Positions 1-9,291 of a stretch of DNA of 64,000 bases are shown in pieces. A program made the translations under genes and the position numbers. The DNA is taken from positions 1 to 64,000 of the forward strand of contig NZ_JBLUOA010000001.1 in NCBI RefSeq assembly GCF_048060095.1. Direction: 5' to 3'. How positions within the stretch are numbered: position 1 is the stretch's first letter; the number at the start of each line of letters is the position of its first letter. The notes below the pieces were generated by a model. The model made no database searches. It was not told where the DNA came from and worked only from the letters and a program-made list of their open reading frames with translations. The DNA comes from JBLUOA01 sp048060095 (GTDB lineage: Bacteria > Pseudomonadota > Alphaproteobacteria > Rhodobacterales > Rhodobacteraceae).

Positions 1-624
1 GCGGTGACGATCCGGGTGTTCCAGGGCGAACGTGAAATGGCTGCGGACAATAAGATCCTCGGGCAGTTCAACCTTGAGGAAATCCCGCCCGCTCCGCGCG
101 GCCTGCCGCAGATCGAAGTGACCTTCGACATCGACGCCAACGGCATCGTTTCGGTCGGCGCGATGGACAAGGGCACCGGCAAGGAACAGAAGATCACGAT
201 CCAGGCCTCTGGTGGTCTGTCGGATGACGAGATCGAACAAATGGTCAAGGACGCAGAAGCAAACGCCGACGCGGACAAAGAGCGTAAGGAACTAGTTGAG
301 GCGAAGAACCAAGCCGAAAGCCTGATCCACGCGACCGAAAAGTCGATGGAAGAACACTCCGACAAGGTCGACCCGACCACGATCGAAGCCATCGAACTGG
401 CCATTTCCGCGCTCAAGGATCAGCTGGAAACCGAAGATACCGGCAAGATCAAATCCGGCATCCAGAACGTGCAGGAATCCGCGATGAAGCTGGGCGAGGC
501 GATCTATAAGGCGCAGGCCGAGGCCGCAGAAGGGGCCGAGGCGGACGACGATCAGGCCAGCAGCGTTGACGAGGATATCGTCGATGCGGACTTCGAAGAC
601 TTGGACGACGACAAACGCGCATAA
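1..624 (+). CDS. dnaK: Chaperone protein DnaK (Hsp70), C-terminal part
   Basis: This is the last ~207 residues of the ATP-dependent Hsp70 chaperone; the ATPase domain and first part of the substrate domain lie before the window. What is visible is the end of the beta-sandwich substrate-binding domain (GEREMAADNKILGQF, then NGIVSVGAMDKGTGKEQ), the helical lid, and the acidic tail ending DADFEDLDDDKRA. DnaK works with DnaJ and GrpE in cytoplasmic folding and the heat-shock response. dnaJ follows 72 bases downstream, and grpE-hrcA is at 43 kb rather than adjacent. The reading frame is open from base 1, so the gene is truncated by the window edge and not broken. The identification is secure. Confidence 0.97.
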   Translation, partial: AVTIRVFQGEREMAADNKILGQFNLEEIPPAPRGLPQIEVTFDIDANGIVSVGAMDKGTGKEQKITIQASGGLSDDEIEQMVKDAEANADADKERKELVEAKNQAESLIHATEKSMEEHSDKVDPTTIEAIELAISALKDQLETEDTGKIKSGIQNVQESAMKLGEAIYKAQAEAAEGAEADDDQASSVDEDIVDADFEDLDDDKRA

Positions 625-643
625 GGGCGGATGACGACCCTGC

Positions 644-674
644 GGCCGACCTGTTTCATGACGGGTCGGCCTTT
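644..674 (+). terminator. Hairpin between dnaK and dnaJ
   Basis: The sequence GGCCGACC (644-651) is followed by an 11-12 base loop and the exact complement GGTCGGCC (664-671), then TTT. It looks like a Rho-independent terminator with a short U tract. It probably lowers rather than stops readthrough from dnaK into dnaJ, giving more DnaK than DnaJ; that effect is inferred. Confidence 0.55.
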
Positions 675-696
675 GCGTTCCCAAAGGGGATAGACT

Positions 697-1839
697 ATGG
701 CAAAGCGCGATTTCTACGAGGTGCTGGGCGTCGAAAAAGGCGCGTCGGCCGATGAAATCAAAAAGGCTTATCGCAAGAAAGCCAAGGAACTTCATCCCGA
801 CCGCAACGCCGACAACCCCGAGGCCGAAGCCCAGTTCAAGGAAGCAAACAACGCCTACGAAGTTCTGAAGGACGCCGAGAAGAAGGCGGCCTATGACCGT
901 TTCGGCCACGCCGCATTCGAAGGCGGCATGGGCGGCGGTCGTGGTGGGCATCCGGGCGGTCAGGGCGATTTCGCCTCGGCCTTCTCCGATATTTTCGAAG
1001 ACCTGTTTGGTGGTGCCGGGTTCAGCGGCGGGGGCGGCGGACGTCAACGCGCGACGCGCGGCTCTGACCTGCGCTACAATCTGCGCGTCACCCTGGAGGA
1101 GGCCTATGCAGGCCTTCAGAAAACCATCAACGTGCCGACCTCTGTCGCGTGCGAAGCGTGCAGCGGCACTGGCGCGGAAAGCGGCGCGGAACCCGTCACC
1201 TGCCCGACCTGTTCCGGCATGGGCAAGGTTCGCGCGCAGCAGGGCTTTTTCACCGTTGAACGGACCTGTCCGACCTGCCACGGCGCGGGGCAAACCATCA
1301 AGAACCCGTGTCAGTCCTGCGGCGGCGCCGGGCGCATCGAAAAAGACCGCGCCCTCAGCGTGAACATCCCCGCTGGTGTCGAAACCGGCACCCGCATCCG
1401 CCTTGGCGGCGAGGGCGAAGCCGGGCTGCGTGGCGGTCCCTCGGGCGATCTTTACATCTTCATCGAGGTGCAGAACCACGCCCTGTTCCAACGCGACGGG
1501 ACAAACCTGTTCTGCCGGGTTCCGGTCTCCATGACCTCAGCCGCGCTTGGCGGTGACATTGAGGTGCCGACGATTGACGGCGGACGGTCCCGCGTGAAGA
1601 TCCCGGCAGGCAGCCAATCCGGCCGCCAAATGCGCCTGCGCAACAAGGGGATGCCCGCGCTTCGCGGTGGTGGTCAGGGCGACATGTTTATCGAACTAGC
1701 CGTTGAAACGCCGGTGAACCTCACCAGCCGTCAGAAAGAAATCCTGAAGGAATTCGACGGCATCGCTGCAGACAACAACCCCGAAAGCTCCGGCTTCTTC
1801 AAAAAGGTCCGCAGTTTCTGGGACAGCATGAAAAGCTAG
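697..1839 (+). CDS. dnaJ: Chaperone protein DnaJ (Hsp40)
   Basis: This is the 380-residue co-chaperone that stimulates DnaK ATP hydrolysis and delivers unfolded clients. It is a full type I DnaJ. The J domain covers residues 1-70 with the HPD motif at 33-35. A Gly/Phe-rich linker spans 75-116. The zinc domain carries four CxxC pairs (C152/C155, C169/C172, C191/C194, C205/C208). The C-terminal substrate-binding and dimerisation region follows. The ATG is preceded by AAGGGGATAGACT, a good ribosome binding site. It lies downstream of dnaK in the usual dnaKJ order, with a hairpin between them. Length and domain order match the family and nothing is missing. Confidence 0.98.
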   Translation: MAKRDFYEVLGVEKGASADEIKKAYRKKAKELHPDRNADNPEAEAQFKEANNAYEVLKDAEKKAAYDRFGHAAFEGGMGGGRGGHPGGQGDFASAFSDIFEDLFGGAGFSGGGGGRQRATRGSDLRYNLRVTLEEAYAGLQKTINVPTSVACEACSGTGAESGAEPVTCPTCSGMGKVRAQQGFFTVERTCPTCHGAGQTIKNPCQSCGGAGRIEKDRALSVNIPAGVETGTRIRLGGEGEAGLRGGPSGDLYIFIEVQNHALFQRDGTNLFCRVPVSMTSAALGGDIEVPTIDGGRSRVKIPAGSQSGRQMRLRNKGMPALRGGGQGDMFIELAVETPVNLTSRQKEILKEFDGIAADNNPESSGFFKKVRSFWDSMKS

Positions 1840-1869
1840 GGCGCACGCCTAACCATTTTCCAAAAATAT

Positions 1870-1896
1870 CCCGCCCGTCGCCCGACAGGCGGGTTT
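1870..1896 (+). terminator. Terminator after dnaJ
   Basis: CCCGCC (1870-1875) and GGCGGG (1888-1893) form a GC-rich stem separated by 12 bases and followed by TTT. It lies 30 bases after the dnaJ stop and before radC, as expected for the end of the dnaKJ transcript. The U tract is short. Confidence 0.55.
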
Positions 1897-1947
1897 CCCG
1901 CCGTTAGGGGAGGCTTATTTCTTCGGCGGGGCATCTCACCTCGCAAG

Positions 1948-2751
1948 ATGTTAACCGCTTCTTCACCAATCTTCCGCAAATCTGCGGACATGGCCCGCAA
2001 TCACCACTTCTCCGAAATGCCAATGCCTCTGTTTGAGCAGGACGAGGTCGTGATTCATCCGGCGGGCACCGAAAAATTGCCTTCCTATATCAAGGACCAC
2101 CGCAAACGTCTGAGGACACGGTTCATGGAGGGCGGCGCGGACGCGATGCCGGAATACGAGCTTCTTGAACTCGTCCTGTTTCGCGCAATTCCCCGTCAGG
2201 ACGTGAAGCCAATCGCGCGGCTGCTTCTCGATACGTTCGGCGACTTCAACCGCGTGCTATCGGCCAACCCGGACCGACTGCGACAAGTCAAAGGGGTGGG
2301 TGAGGCTGTCGTTCAGGAACTAAAAATTGTTGAGGCTGCGGCGCATCGCATGGCGCGGTCGAAGGTGATCCATCGTCCGGTGATCTCAAGTTGGGACCAG
2401 GTGCTAGACTACTGCCACACCACGATGGCGCATCGGGAAACCGAACAGTTTCGCGTGCTTTACCTTGACCGAAAGAACGTCCTGATCGCGGATGAGGAAC
2501 AGGCCCGCGGCACCGTCGATCACGTTCCCGTCTATCCGCGCGAGGTCGTGAAACGCGCGCTTGAGCTCAACGCCTCGGCCCTCATTCTCGTGCATAACCA
2601 CCCGTCGGGCGACCCGACCCCGTCTGACGCGGATATCACCATGACGAACCAAATCCGCGACGCCGCAGAGGCGCTGGGCCTGACGCTTCACGATCATCTG
2701 ATCGTCGGAAGATCGTGTGAGCTTAGCTTCCGGTCGTCCGGCTATCTTTGA
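1948..2751 (+). CDS. radC: RadC/JAB-MPN family protein
   Basis: This is a RadC-family protein (267 residues from this start) with the UPF0758 layout: an N-terminal helix-hairpin-helix region (GVGEAVVQELK) and a C-terminal JAMM/MPN domain with the metal motif HNHPSGDPTPSDAD. Despite the gene name, a role in DNA repair is not established, and the family is best described as a putative metalloenzyme. Neither the ATG at 1948 nor the in-frame ATG at 1990 has a clear ribosome binding site, so the start is uncertain; the shorter form would have 253 residues. Its 3' end overlaps the oppositely oriented gene at 2742 by 10 bases. Confidence 0.9.
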   Translation: MLTASSPIFRKSADMARNHHFSEMPMPLFEQDEVVIHPAGTEKLPSYIKDHRKRLRTRFMEGGADAMPEYELLELVLFRAIPRQDVKPIARLLLDTFGDFNRVLSANPDRLRQVKGVGEAVVQELKIVEAAAHRMARSKVIHRPVISSWDQVLDYCHTTMAHRETEQFRVLYLDRKNVLIADEEQARGTVDHVPVYPREVVKRALELNASALILVHNHPSGDPTPSDADITMTNQIRDAAEALGLTLHDHLIVGRSCELSFRSSGYL

Positions 2752-4286
2752 CCAGGGCCGATCCACAGTTCGACCCGGCGGTTGACCTGCCGGCCCCATT
2801 CACTGTCATCGCAGGCCATCGGCATCGCTTCGCCAAACCCGTCCGCTGTCAGCGCCACCCGTTCGCCATCCATCATCGGCGCGGCGTCACGCACGGCGGC
2901 CATCACCGCATCGGCCCGTTTCAGCGCTATGGATTGGTTCGCAGCCGCGGGGCCGTCACCATCACTGAAACCGGCGAACAGCAGTTCTTTCCCGTCGAAC
3001 TGCCCGCCTTCAAGCAGCTCCGCCAGTTGGTGCACGTTCGCCTCTGACTGTGCGTCCAACGCGGTGGAGCCTGCCCGGAACCGGAAGCTTAGCGACAGAC
3101 GAGCGCGCCCGACGAGCGCTGCTGTCATGCGTTGCAGATCGGCCAGCCCAACCTCCTCCCCCGCGCGGGAAATGGCGTTCGCCAACCGCTCCCCCTGCGC
3201 CGCGACAGAGATTGGAACGACGTTTTGCCCAACGAACCCGGCCCGGCGCACAAACCGCTGGGCGTCAGGCGTCCCGAGGTATCGCAGGAAATCGCGGGCG
3301 GTCTTGGGCAAGCGCCGTGCGGGCGTGTAAAGAAACAGCGGCGTTGTCAGCGGATAGTCCTCGGTCTTCAGCGACAGGGGCGACGCCACCAGATCGAAGC
3401 CGCACGCGCCGACCAGCGCCAGCGGGCGGGCGTTGCCGATTTCCGAATACCGCGTGACCCCGATCGCGAACGGGTCCGGCGCGATCGCATCGACAAGCGT
3501 CGCGATGTCGTCATAGGTTTCCGCCCCCGTTTTCGCCGCCCAGCGGTCAGAGCCTAAATCCGCCTCTTCCGACAATCGGTGCAGGATGATCGCCTCATCC
3601 GGGCCGCCGAGGTCGGCCCAGTTGGTGATCTGTCCCTCAAGCACGCCAGACAGTGTTTCCGGGGTGATCGTCGCCAGCGTATTGCCCCGCCCCACGACCG
3701 GCACCAGCGCGTCGAGTGCGATGATCCTACTGCGTCGACTGGCGGTTAGGTCACCGACGTCATTCGCCTCTGCCGCACGGATTTCGGCGGGAGTCGCCTC
3801 TCGCGTCGCCAGAATCATGTCAGCCTCATCCGCGATAAGGGCCGCAAAGCCATCGGCGGTTCGGCTAAGGTCAAAGATAAACCGCGCGACGATCTGGCCG
3901 GTGCTATCGCTTGTCATGTCATAGCGAAACTGGTCATCACCCGACACAACGCGCCTGACCGACATCTCACGCTGGCTGGCGAAGCGTTCCAGCAGCACCG
4001 GAAGCAGCGTGCGCCCGATGCTGCGCGCACCAGCGATGCGCACTTCGGCAATGTAGGCTTCGGGGTCGGGGCAACCGGGGCCGGAACAGACCACCGCGCT
4101 GCCGTCAAAGGTCAGCGCACCATAGACGGTGTCGACGCGGTAGAATTCGCCGTCATAGCCCAACAACGTGCCTGCGACCTCAATCGCGCCATCGCGCGAC
4201 GTCAGGGTCACATCCTGCGCGGATGCGGGCAGGCCCGTCGCCAAACAGAAAAGTGCGGCGATCACCGCCGCACGAAGCTGGAACAT
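2742..4286 (-). CDS. PstS-like substrate-binding domain fused to OmpA domain
   Basis: This 514-residue exported protein has a cleavable signal peptide (cut after the ASA at residues 21-23). A periplasmic phosphate-binding-protein-like domain covers roughly residues 90-350, with the PstS-type segments VVGRGNTLATITPETL and GVLEGQITNWADLGG. A C-terminal OmpA-like domain (~395-514) includes AGFSDGDGPAAANQ and VNRRVELW. OmpA-like domains bind peptidoglycan, so the binding domain is probably held at the cell wall. The ligand is not shown by sequence; phosphate is a guess from the family. No Pst permease gene is near. It lies 19 bases downstream of another exported protein gene (4306-5307) and is probably co-transcribed with it. 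It overlaps the end of radC by 10 bases. Confidence 0.85.
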   Translation of the reverse strand: MFQLRAAVIAALFCLATGLPASAQDVTLTSRDGAIEVAGTLLGYDGEFYRVDTVYGALTFDGSAVVCSGPGCPDPEAYIAEVRIAGARSIGRTLLPVLLERFASQREMSVRRVVSGDDQFRYDMTSDSTGQIVARFIFDLSRTADGFAALIADEADMILATREATPAEIRAAEANDVGDLTASRRSRIIALDALVPVVGRGNTLATITPETLSGVLEGQITNWADLGGPDEAIILHRLSEEADLGSDRWAAKTGAETYDDIATLVDAIAPDPFAIGVTRYSEIGNARPLALVGACGFDLVASPLSLKTEDYPLTTPLFLYTPARRLPKTARDFLRYLGTPDAQRFVRRAGFVGQNVVPISVAAQGERLANAISRAGEEVGLADLQRMTAALVGRARLSLSFRFRAGSTALDAQSEANVHQLAELLEGGQFDGKELLFAGFSDGDGPAAANQSIALKRADAVMAAVRDAAPMMDGERVALTADGFGEAMPMACDDSEWGRQVNRRVELWIGPGQR

Positions 4287-4305
4287 ATGTTATCCGGTCG
4301 CTGGT

Positions 4306-5307
4306 TCAGTTCTGCGCGATCTTCAGGTCTCGCAGCAAATTTTTCAACACCAGAAAATCACCGATTGCATCGCAGCCGGGCATCGCAAGCGTCAGATCGA
4401 CCCATTGCGGGGTCACCCCGGTGTTCAGTTGAAGCGCGCGGGCGTCGACGTCTTTTTCACAAGTGTAGGCGTTGATCTCGGCCTCGACGTTCAGGCGCAC
4501 GACGCCGTAGCGGCGCGTTCCTTGGGTCGGGAAGGTGTAAACCTCGGCCAGAACCGGATTTTCGATTGTCGGATCTCCTAGCAATGTCAGGAACCCACCG
4601 CGCCCGCCGGCAGTATCAGCGCTGCGCGGCTTAACCGCGGAAACATGATCGGTATCGCCATAAGCCGCGCCGAACTCCAGCGCGTGAATGTGAAATGCGC
4701 CCCGGCCCGTCCAGTTCAACGCAACGCGGTCGTATTCGCGCAGTTCGTCGACAGTCAGGTCGGCCGTGTGAAAGCTGCCATCAGCGAAGCGGACGGTAAA
4801 GCTCGCGTCCATCGCCAAAACGGGCACGGACACGTCGAGCGTTCCGGTGTTTGAGGTTTGCACGGCGAAGGTCAGCCCCTCATGCGTTATCACGGCCCGT
4901 TCATCCAAGTGACAGGGGGCAGAGATTGAAAGCGCGGCCATCGCGGCGGTGGATTTGGTGACGCGGAAGGTAACATCACACTCCATCCCGAATGCGCTGC
5001 GTTCGGTTTTGTCCGTGCGCGGAAGCACACGGTCGGCGCTGCCAGCCCGCACAAGTGGTCCGGGGTTCGGAAGGCGCGGCACCGGTTCAAGCGCGGCGGC
5101 CGTTAAACGCGGCACCTGCATAACGCTCGATGCGTCGGTGGCTGTCGTCAAAGGGATTGAGGCGGAGGCCAACTGCACGGAATCTGGCGCGATGTTCTCG
5201 CCGGTGAAAAACGCGGAAAGGCTGTCACCGTTCTGCATAATGTATCCGGCGCCAAACGCAGTCGCAAAGGTGGCGGCAGCCAGTGCGTATTTGCTTTGGA
5301 AAATCAT
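4306..5307 (-). CDS. Exported protein of unknown function
   Basis: I do not recognise a characterised family for this 333-residue protein. It starts with a basic residue and a hydrophobic segment (KYALAAATFATAFGAGYIM), consistent with a signal peptide or N-terminal membrane anchor. The rest looks soluble and beta-rich. It has several cysteines (MECDVTF, SAPCHLDE, AYTCEKDV, MPGCDAIG) that could form periplasmic disulfides. I chose the ATG at 5307; an upstream TTG at 5352 is in frame but less likely. It is followed 19 bases later by the PstS/OmpA fusion gene, so the two are likely one envelope operon. secA lies upstream in the same direction but is separated by a hairpin. Confidence 0.75.
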   Translation of the reverse strand: MIFQSKYALAAATFATAFGAGYIMQNGDSLSAFFTGENIAPDSVQLASASIPLTTATDASSVMQVPRLTAAALEPVPRLPNPGPLVRAGSADRVLPRTDKTERSAFGMECDVTFRVTKSTAAMAALSISAPCHLDERAVITHEGLTFAVQTSNTGTLDVSVPVLAMDASFTVRFADGSFHTADLTVDELREYDRVALNWTGRGAFHIHALEFGAAYGDTDHVSAVKPRSADTAGGRGGFLTLLGDPTIENPVLAEVYTFPTQGTRRYGVVRLNVEAEINAYTCEKDVDARALQLNTGVTPQWVDLTLAMPGCDAIGDFLVLKNLLRDLKIAQN

Positions 5308-5527
5308 TTCTGTCCCACAGGTTATCTCCAGTGGAGAAACAATATTAATCAATCAAGGCGAATTTCCGACCCGAATAGGACAATTTGCACGGGTCGAAAA
5401 AAGGGGCAAAAATCACCTATATCTGGTGGGGTCGGTATTTTGGCTCGCAACGGATAGTGGCGGCCTGATCGCGAATTTTCCCGCCCGTCCAAAGCCCCGC
5501 CAACGAAATGTGTCACGATCCAGCCGT

Positions 5528-5557
5528 CAAACGACTCGTGATTGTTTACGCGAGTCG
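5528..5557 (-). terminator. Hairpin at the end of secA
   Basis: On the minus strand, CGACTCG (5557-5551) and CGAGTCG (5538-5532) form a 7-bp stem that spans the secA stop codon and is followed by TTTG. It is a plausible weak intrinsic terminator that separates secA from the gene at 5307. Confidence 0.45.
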
Positions 5558-8248
5558 CCCGTGGCAGTGCTTGAACTTTTTACCGGACCCGCACGGGCAG
5601 GGTTCGTTCCGGCCGGGGTTGCCCCAGGTTTCCGGGTTGTTCTCATCAAACCCGTCGGTCGGCCCTTCGGCTTCGGCCACTGCCGCATCGGCGGCGGCGT
5701 CAATCTGTTGTTGCTGTGCTTTCTGCTGGGCAGCCATTTGTGACAGCATCTGCTGCTGTTCTTCTTCGGTCAGCGGCCTGATCTGCGACAGCTTCTCGGT
5801 CACTTCTTCGCGCAGGGTGTTCAGCAGCGATTCAAACAGCTGGAAGCTTTCGGTCTTGTATTCGTTCAACGGATCGCGCTGGGCATAGCCACGGAACCCA
5901 ACGACAGAGCGGAGGTGTTCCAGCGTCAAAAGATGTTCGCGCCACTTGCCGTCAATCGTTTGCAGCAGGATCTGCTTTTCGATCATGCGCATGTTTTCCG
6001 GTCCAAATTTCGCGGCCTTCGATGCCATAAATTCGTCTGCTGCTTCTTCCAGCCGCTCGCGGATCACTTCGTCATCGACGCCTTCTTCGTCGCCCCATTC
6101 GACGACGGGCACCTCAACGCCAAGGTGTTTCTTCGCGGCCTCTTGCAGCCCTTCGGTGTCCCACTGGTCGGCGTAGGTTTTCGGCGGAATATGGAAATCG
6201 ACAAGGTCTTCGATCACCTGATGGCGCATGTCCTGCACGATTTCGGACAGGTCCGCCGCTTCCATAATCTCGCGCCGCTGGGCGAAGATCACCTTCCGCT
6301 GATCGTTCATCACATCGTCGAATTTCAGCAACTGCTTGCGGATGTCAAAGTTGCGGCCTTCGACCTTGGCCTGGGCCTTTTCAAGCGACTTGTTGACCCA
6401 CGGGTGCACAATCGCCTCGCCCTCTTTCATGCCGAGGGATGACAGCACTTTATCAAGCCGCTCGGAGCCGAAAATGCGCATCAGGTCATCTTCCAGCGAC
6501 AGGAAGAACGCTGACCGACCGGGGTCGCCCTGCCGACCAGAACGGCCACGCAGCTGGTTATCGATCCGGCGGGATTCGTGGCGTTCGGTCGCCAGAACGA
6601 ACAGGCCGCCCGCTTCAAGCACCTTGGCTTTTTCGTCGGCGTGTTCGGCTTCGATCTTGGCGCGCAGGGCTTCGGGGTCCGCGTCCGGGTCGGATTGCAT
6701 CGCCTCCATCACCTTCATGTCGACATTGCCGCCAAGCTGAATGTCGGTGCCGCGACCGGCCATGTTGGTGGCGATCGTGACGGCGCCGAACTTACCCGCG
6801 TCGGCGACGATCTGCGCTTCTTTTTCATGCTGGCGGGCGTTCAGGACGTTGTGCTTGACCTTGGCCGTGGTCAGCAGTTGCGACAGCAGTTCGGATTTCT
6901 CGATTGAGGTCGTGCCGACCAGAACCGGTTGACCCTTCTCGGTCGCCTCTTGAATCGTCTCGACAATCGCGTCGTACTTTTCCTTGGCCGTGCGATAGAC
7001 CGCGTCATGTTCGTCGTGGCGCGAAATCGGACGGTTCGTCGGCACCTCGACCACGCCAAGGCCGTAGATTTCCGAAAATTCCTCCGCCTCGGTCGACGCC
7101 GTGCCGGTCATCCCGGCCAGCTTGTCGTAAAGGCGGAAGTAGTTCTGGAACGTGACCGAGGCGAGCGTCACGTTTTCCGGCTGAATCGCACAGCCTTCCT
7201 TCGCCTCAATCGCCTGATGCAGCCCATCGGACAAACGCCGCCCGGCCATCATGCGGCCAGTGAATTCGTCGATCAACATCACCTCACCATCGCGGACGAT
7301 GTAATCCTTGTCGCGCTGAAACAGCTTATGCGCCCGAAGACCCTGATTGACGTGATGAACGATGGTCGTCGATTCGGGGTCATACAGCGATTGGCCCTCA
7401 GGCAAGATGCCTTCGGCCAACAGGCGCTCTTCCAGAAACTCGTTCCCCTCATCGGTGAAGGTCACGTTTCGGGTCTTTTCGTCCAGCGTGTAATGCTCAT
7501 CCGTGATTTCCGGGATGAGCTTGTCGATGGTCACATAAAGCTCTGAGCGATCCTGCGCCGGACCAGAGATAATCAGCGGCGTCCGCGCCTCATCAATCAG
7601 GATAGAGTCGACCTCGTCCACAATCGCATAGTGGTGGTCGCGCTGGTTCATCTCCTTCAGGCTCGATTTCATATTGTCGCGCAGGTAATCGAAGCCAAGT
7701 TCGTTGTTGGTGGCGTAGGTCACGTCACAGGCGTAGGCCGCTTTCTTTTCGTCCTCGGGCTGCTGCGGATAAACGACACCGGTGGTCAGGCCCAACGCAC
7801 CGTAAACATTGCTCATCCACTCAGCGTCGCGCTTGGCGAGGTAGTCGTTCACGGTGACGATATGAACGCCCTTGCCGGTCAGCGCGTTCAGGTAGGCGGG
7901 GAAGGTCGCGACAAGCGTTTTACCTTCACCGGTCTTCATCTCCGAAATATTGCCCTCGTGTAGAAAGATGCCGCCCATCAACTGAACGTCAAACGCACGT
8001 AGACCCAGCGCCCGTTTCGCGGCTTCACGGCAGTTGGCGAAGGCTTCGGGTAGCAGCGCGTCAAGCGGCTCTCCGCCCATCGCGCGTTGGGCAAGTGCCT
8101 CGGTCTTGTCCTTGATCCCGTCATCGGACAGCTTTTCGAATTCAGGCTCTAGCGCGTTAATTTGCTCTACGATCTGGCGGGTGGCCTTGATCTTTCGATC
8201 ATTCGGCGTGCCAAAGACTTTTTTGGCAATTGTTCCGATACCCAGCAT
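5546..8248 (-). CDS. secA: Preprotein translocase ATPase SecA
   Basis: SecA is the motor that pushes unfolded preproteins through the SecYEG channel. This 900-residue protein shows every landmark. The Walker A GEGKT is at 107-111, followed by the DEVD box with IDEARTPLIISGP and the helicase motif II region. The GTDIQLGG and RHESRRIDNQLRGRSGRQGD segments follow. The C-terminal zinc-binding tail CPCGSGKKFKHCHG is present, which binds SecB and lipids. SecB itself is encoded at 58 kb. An in-frame upstream extension to 8422 exists, but the ATG at 8248 has a GGCGGAGAC ribosome binding site and gives the normal family N-terminus. The gene is divergent from the PPIase gene at 8434. Confidence 0.98.
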   Translation of the reverse strand: MLGIGTIAKKVFGTPNDRKIKATRQIVEQINALEPEFEKLSDDGIKDKTEALAQRAMGGEPLDALLPEAFANCREAAKRALGLRAFDVQLMGGIFLHEGNISEMKTGEGKTLVATFPAYLNALTGKGVHIVTVNDYLAKRDAEWMSNVYGALGLTTGVVYPQQPEDEKKAAYACDVTYATNNELGFDYLRDNMKSSLKEMNQRDHHYAIVDEVDSILIDEARTPLIISGPAQDRSELYVTIDKLIPEITDEHYTLDEKTRNVTFTDEGNEFLEERLLAEGILPEGQSLYDPESTTIVHHVNQGLRAHKLFQRDKDYIVRDGEVMLIDEFTGRMMAGRRLSDGLHQAIEAKEGCAIQPENVTLASVTFQNYFRLYDKLAGMTGTASTEAEEFSEIYGLGVVEVPTNRPISRHDEHDAVYRTAKEKYDAIVETIQEATEKGQPVLVGTTSIEKSELLSQLLTTAKVKHNVLNARQHEKEAQIVADAGKFGAVTIATNMAGRGTDIQLGGNVDMKVMEAMQSDPDADPEALRAKIEAEHADEKAKVLEAGGLFVLATERHESRRIDNQLRGRSGRQGDPGRSAFFLSLEDDLMRIFGSERLDKVLSSLGMKEGEAIVHPWVNKSLEKAQAKVEGRNFDIRKQLLKFDDVMNDQRKVIFAQRREIMEAADLSEIVQDMRHQVIEDLVDFHIPPKTYADQWDTEGLQEAAKKHLGVEVPVVEWGDEEGVDDEVIRERLEEAADEFMASKAAKFGPENMRMIEKQILLQTIDGKWREHLLTLEHLRSVVGFRGYAQRDPLNEYKTESFQLFESLLNTLREEVTEKLSQIRPLTEEEQQQMLSQMAAQQKAQQQQIDAAADAAVAEAEGPTDGFDENNPETWGNPGRNEPCPCGSGKKFKHCHGRLA

Positions 8249-8433
8249 GATGTCTCCGCCTGATGCGTTCCTGATATGATCGTGAAGAGGATGCCTTGCC
8301 CGTGCCTGCCACCTTCCATAGATAGGGCAGTAAGAAAGAGCTTGGCTTCCTTTATGATCCTTTGGCGATGTAAGGGGCTGACCTGATAGTGTCAACGTCG
8401 CGCGCCTGCGCGATATACGCAAAGGATAGAAAG

Positions 8434-9276
8434 ATGTTCAAACGCAATACGATTTTGACCGGTGCAGCACTGATGCTGGCCCTCGCCGCCCCGGTTGCCG
8501 CACAGGATACGACGCCCGACACGGTTGTCGCCACGGTCGACGGCAAGGACATCACGCTGGGCCATATGATGGCGACGAAAGCGCAACTGCCGGCGCAGTA
8601 TCAATCGCTGCCGGATGAGGTGCTGTTCAACGGCATCCTCGACCAGTTGATCCAGCAAACCGTTCTGGCCGGATCGCTTAACGGCGAAGTGTCGGCACCC
8701 GCACAGCGGATGATCGATAATGAAACCCGCGCGATCCTTGCGGGCATCGTGCTGGAACAGGTCGCAGACAACGCCGTGTCAGACGAAGCCGTGCAGGCCG
8801 CCTATGACGAAAGATTCGCAGACGCCGAACCGTCGACCGAGTTCAACGCATCGCACATCCTTGTCGAAACCGAGGAAAAAGCGCAGGAGCTTGTGACCGA
8901 GCTTGAAGGCGGCGCCGATTTCGCCGACCTCGCCCGCGAACATTCGACAGGGCCATCCGGCCCGAATGGCGGTGATCTTGGCTGGTTCGGCAAAGGCATG
9001 ATGGTGCCGGAGTTTGAAGAAGCCGTCGTATCGCTTGAGGTCGGCGGTGTCTCTGCCCCGGTTCAAACGCAGTTCGGCTGGCATGTGGTGAAGCTGAACG
9101 AAACCCGCGATCAGGAAGCGCCCACGCTGGACGAGGTCAAAGACGACCTGACAGCTGAGATCCAGCAGCAAGCCGTCGCCGCCAAGATTGAAGAGCTTGT
9201 GGCAGCAGCCGATGTCGAAAAGGCCGAAGAAGGCTCAATCGACCCGGCTATCCTGAACAACGTCGAAGCCGAATAA
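8434..9276 (+). CDS. Periplasmic parvulin-type peptidyl-prolyl isomerase
   Basis: This 280-residue protein probably helps fold exported or outer-membrane proteins. It has a signal peptide ending APVAAQ near residue 24, a helical N-terminal chaperone-like region, and a PpiC/rotamase domain around residues 130-230 (FNASHILVETEEKA, LAREHSTGPSGPNGGDLGWF, PVQTQFGWHVVKL). These blocks are the parvulin signature. The ATG at 8434 follows AAAGGATAGA and starts the signal peptide; the upstream in-frame start at 8389 would put a polar leader before it. It is divergent from secA, and argJ follows 15 bases downstream, so those two are likely co-transcribed. Confidence 0.92.
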   Translation: MFKRNTILTGAALMLALAAPVAAQDTTPDTVVATVDGKDITLGHMMATKAQLPAQYQSLPDEVLFNGILDQLIQQTVLAGSLNGEVSAPAQRMIDNETRAILAGIVLEQVADNAVSDEAVQAAYDERFADAEPSTEFNASHILVETEEKAQELVTELEGGADFADLAREHSTGPSGPNGGDLGWFGKGMMVPEFEEAVVSLEVGGVSAPVQTQFGWHVVKLNETRDQEAPTLDEVKDDLTAEIQQQAVAAKIEELVAAADVEKAEEGSIDPAILNNVEAE

Positions 9277-9291
9277 ACGTCAGGCGCGACG

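Noticed and set aside
292..1491. Minus-strand open frame (399 codons) over dnaK-dnaJ
   Set aside because: Antisense to two certain chaperone genes and rich in Gly/Val/Phe without a domain.
8249..8433. Promoter TTGGCG-N16-TGATAG between secA and the PPIase gene
   Set aside because: The -10 is weak and several alternatives fit equally; not strong enough to list.
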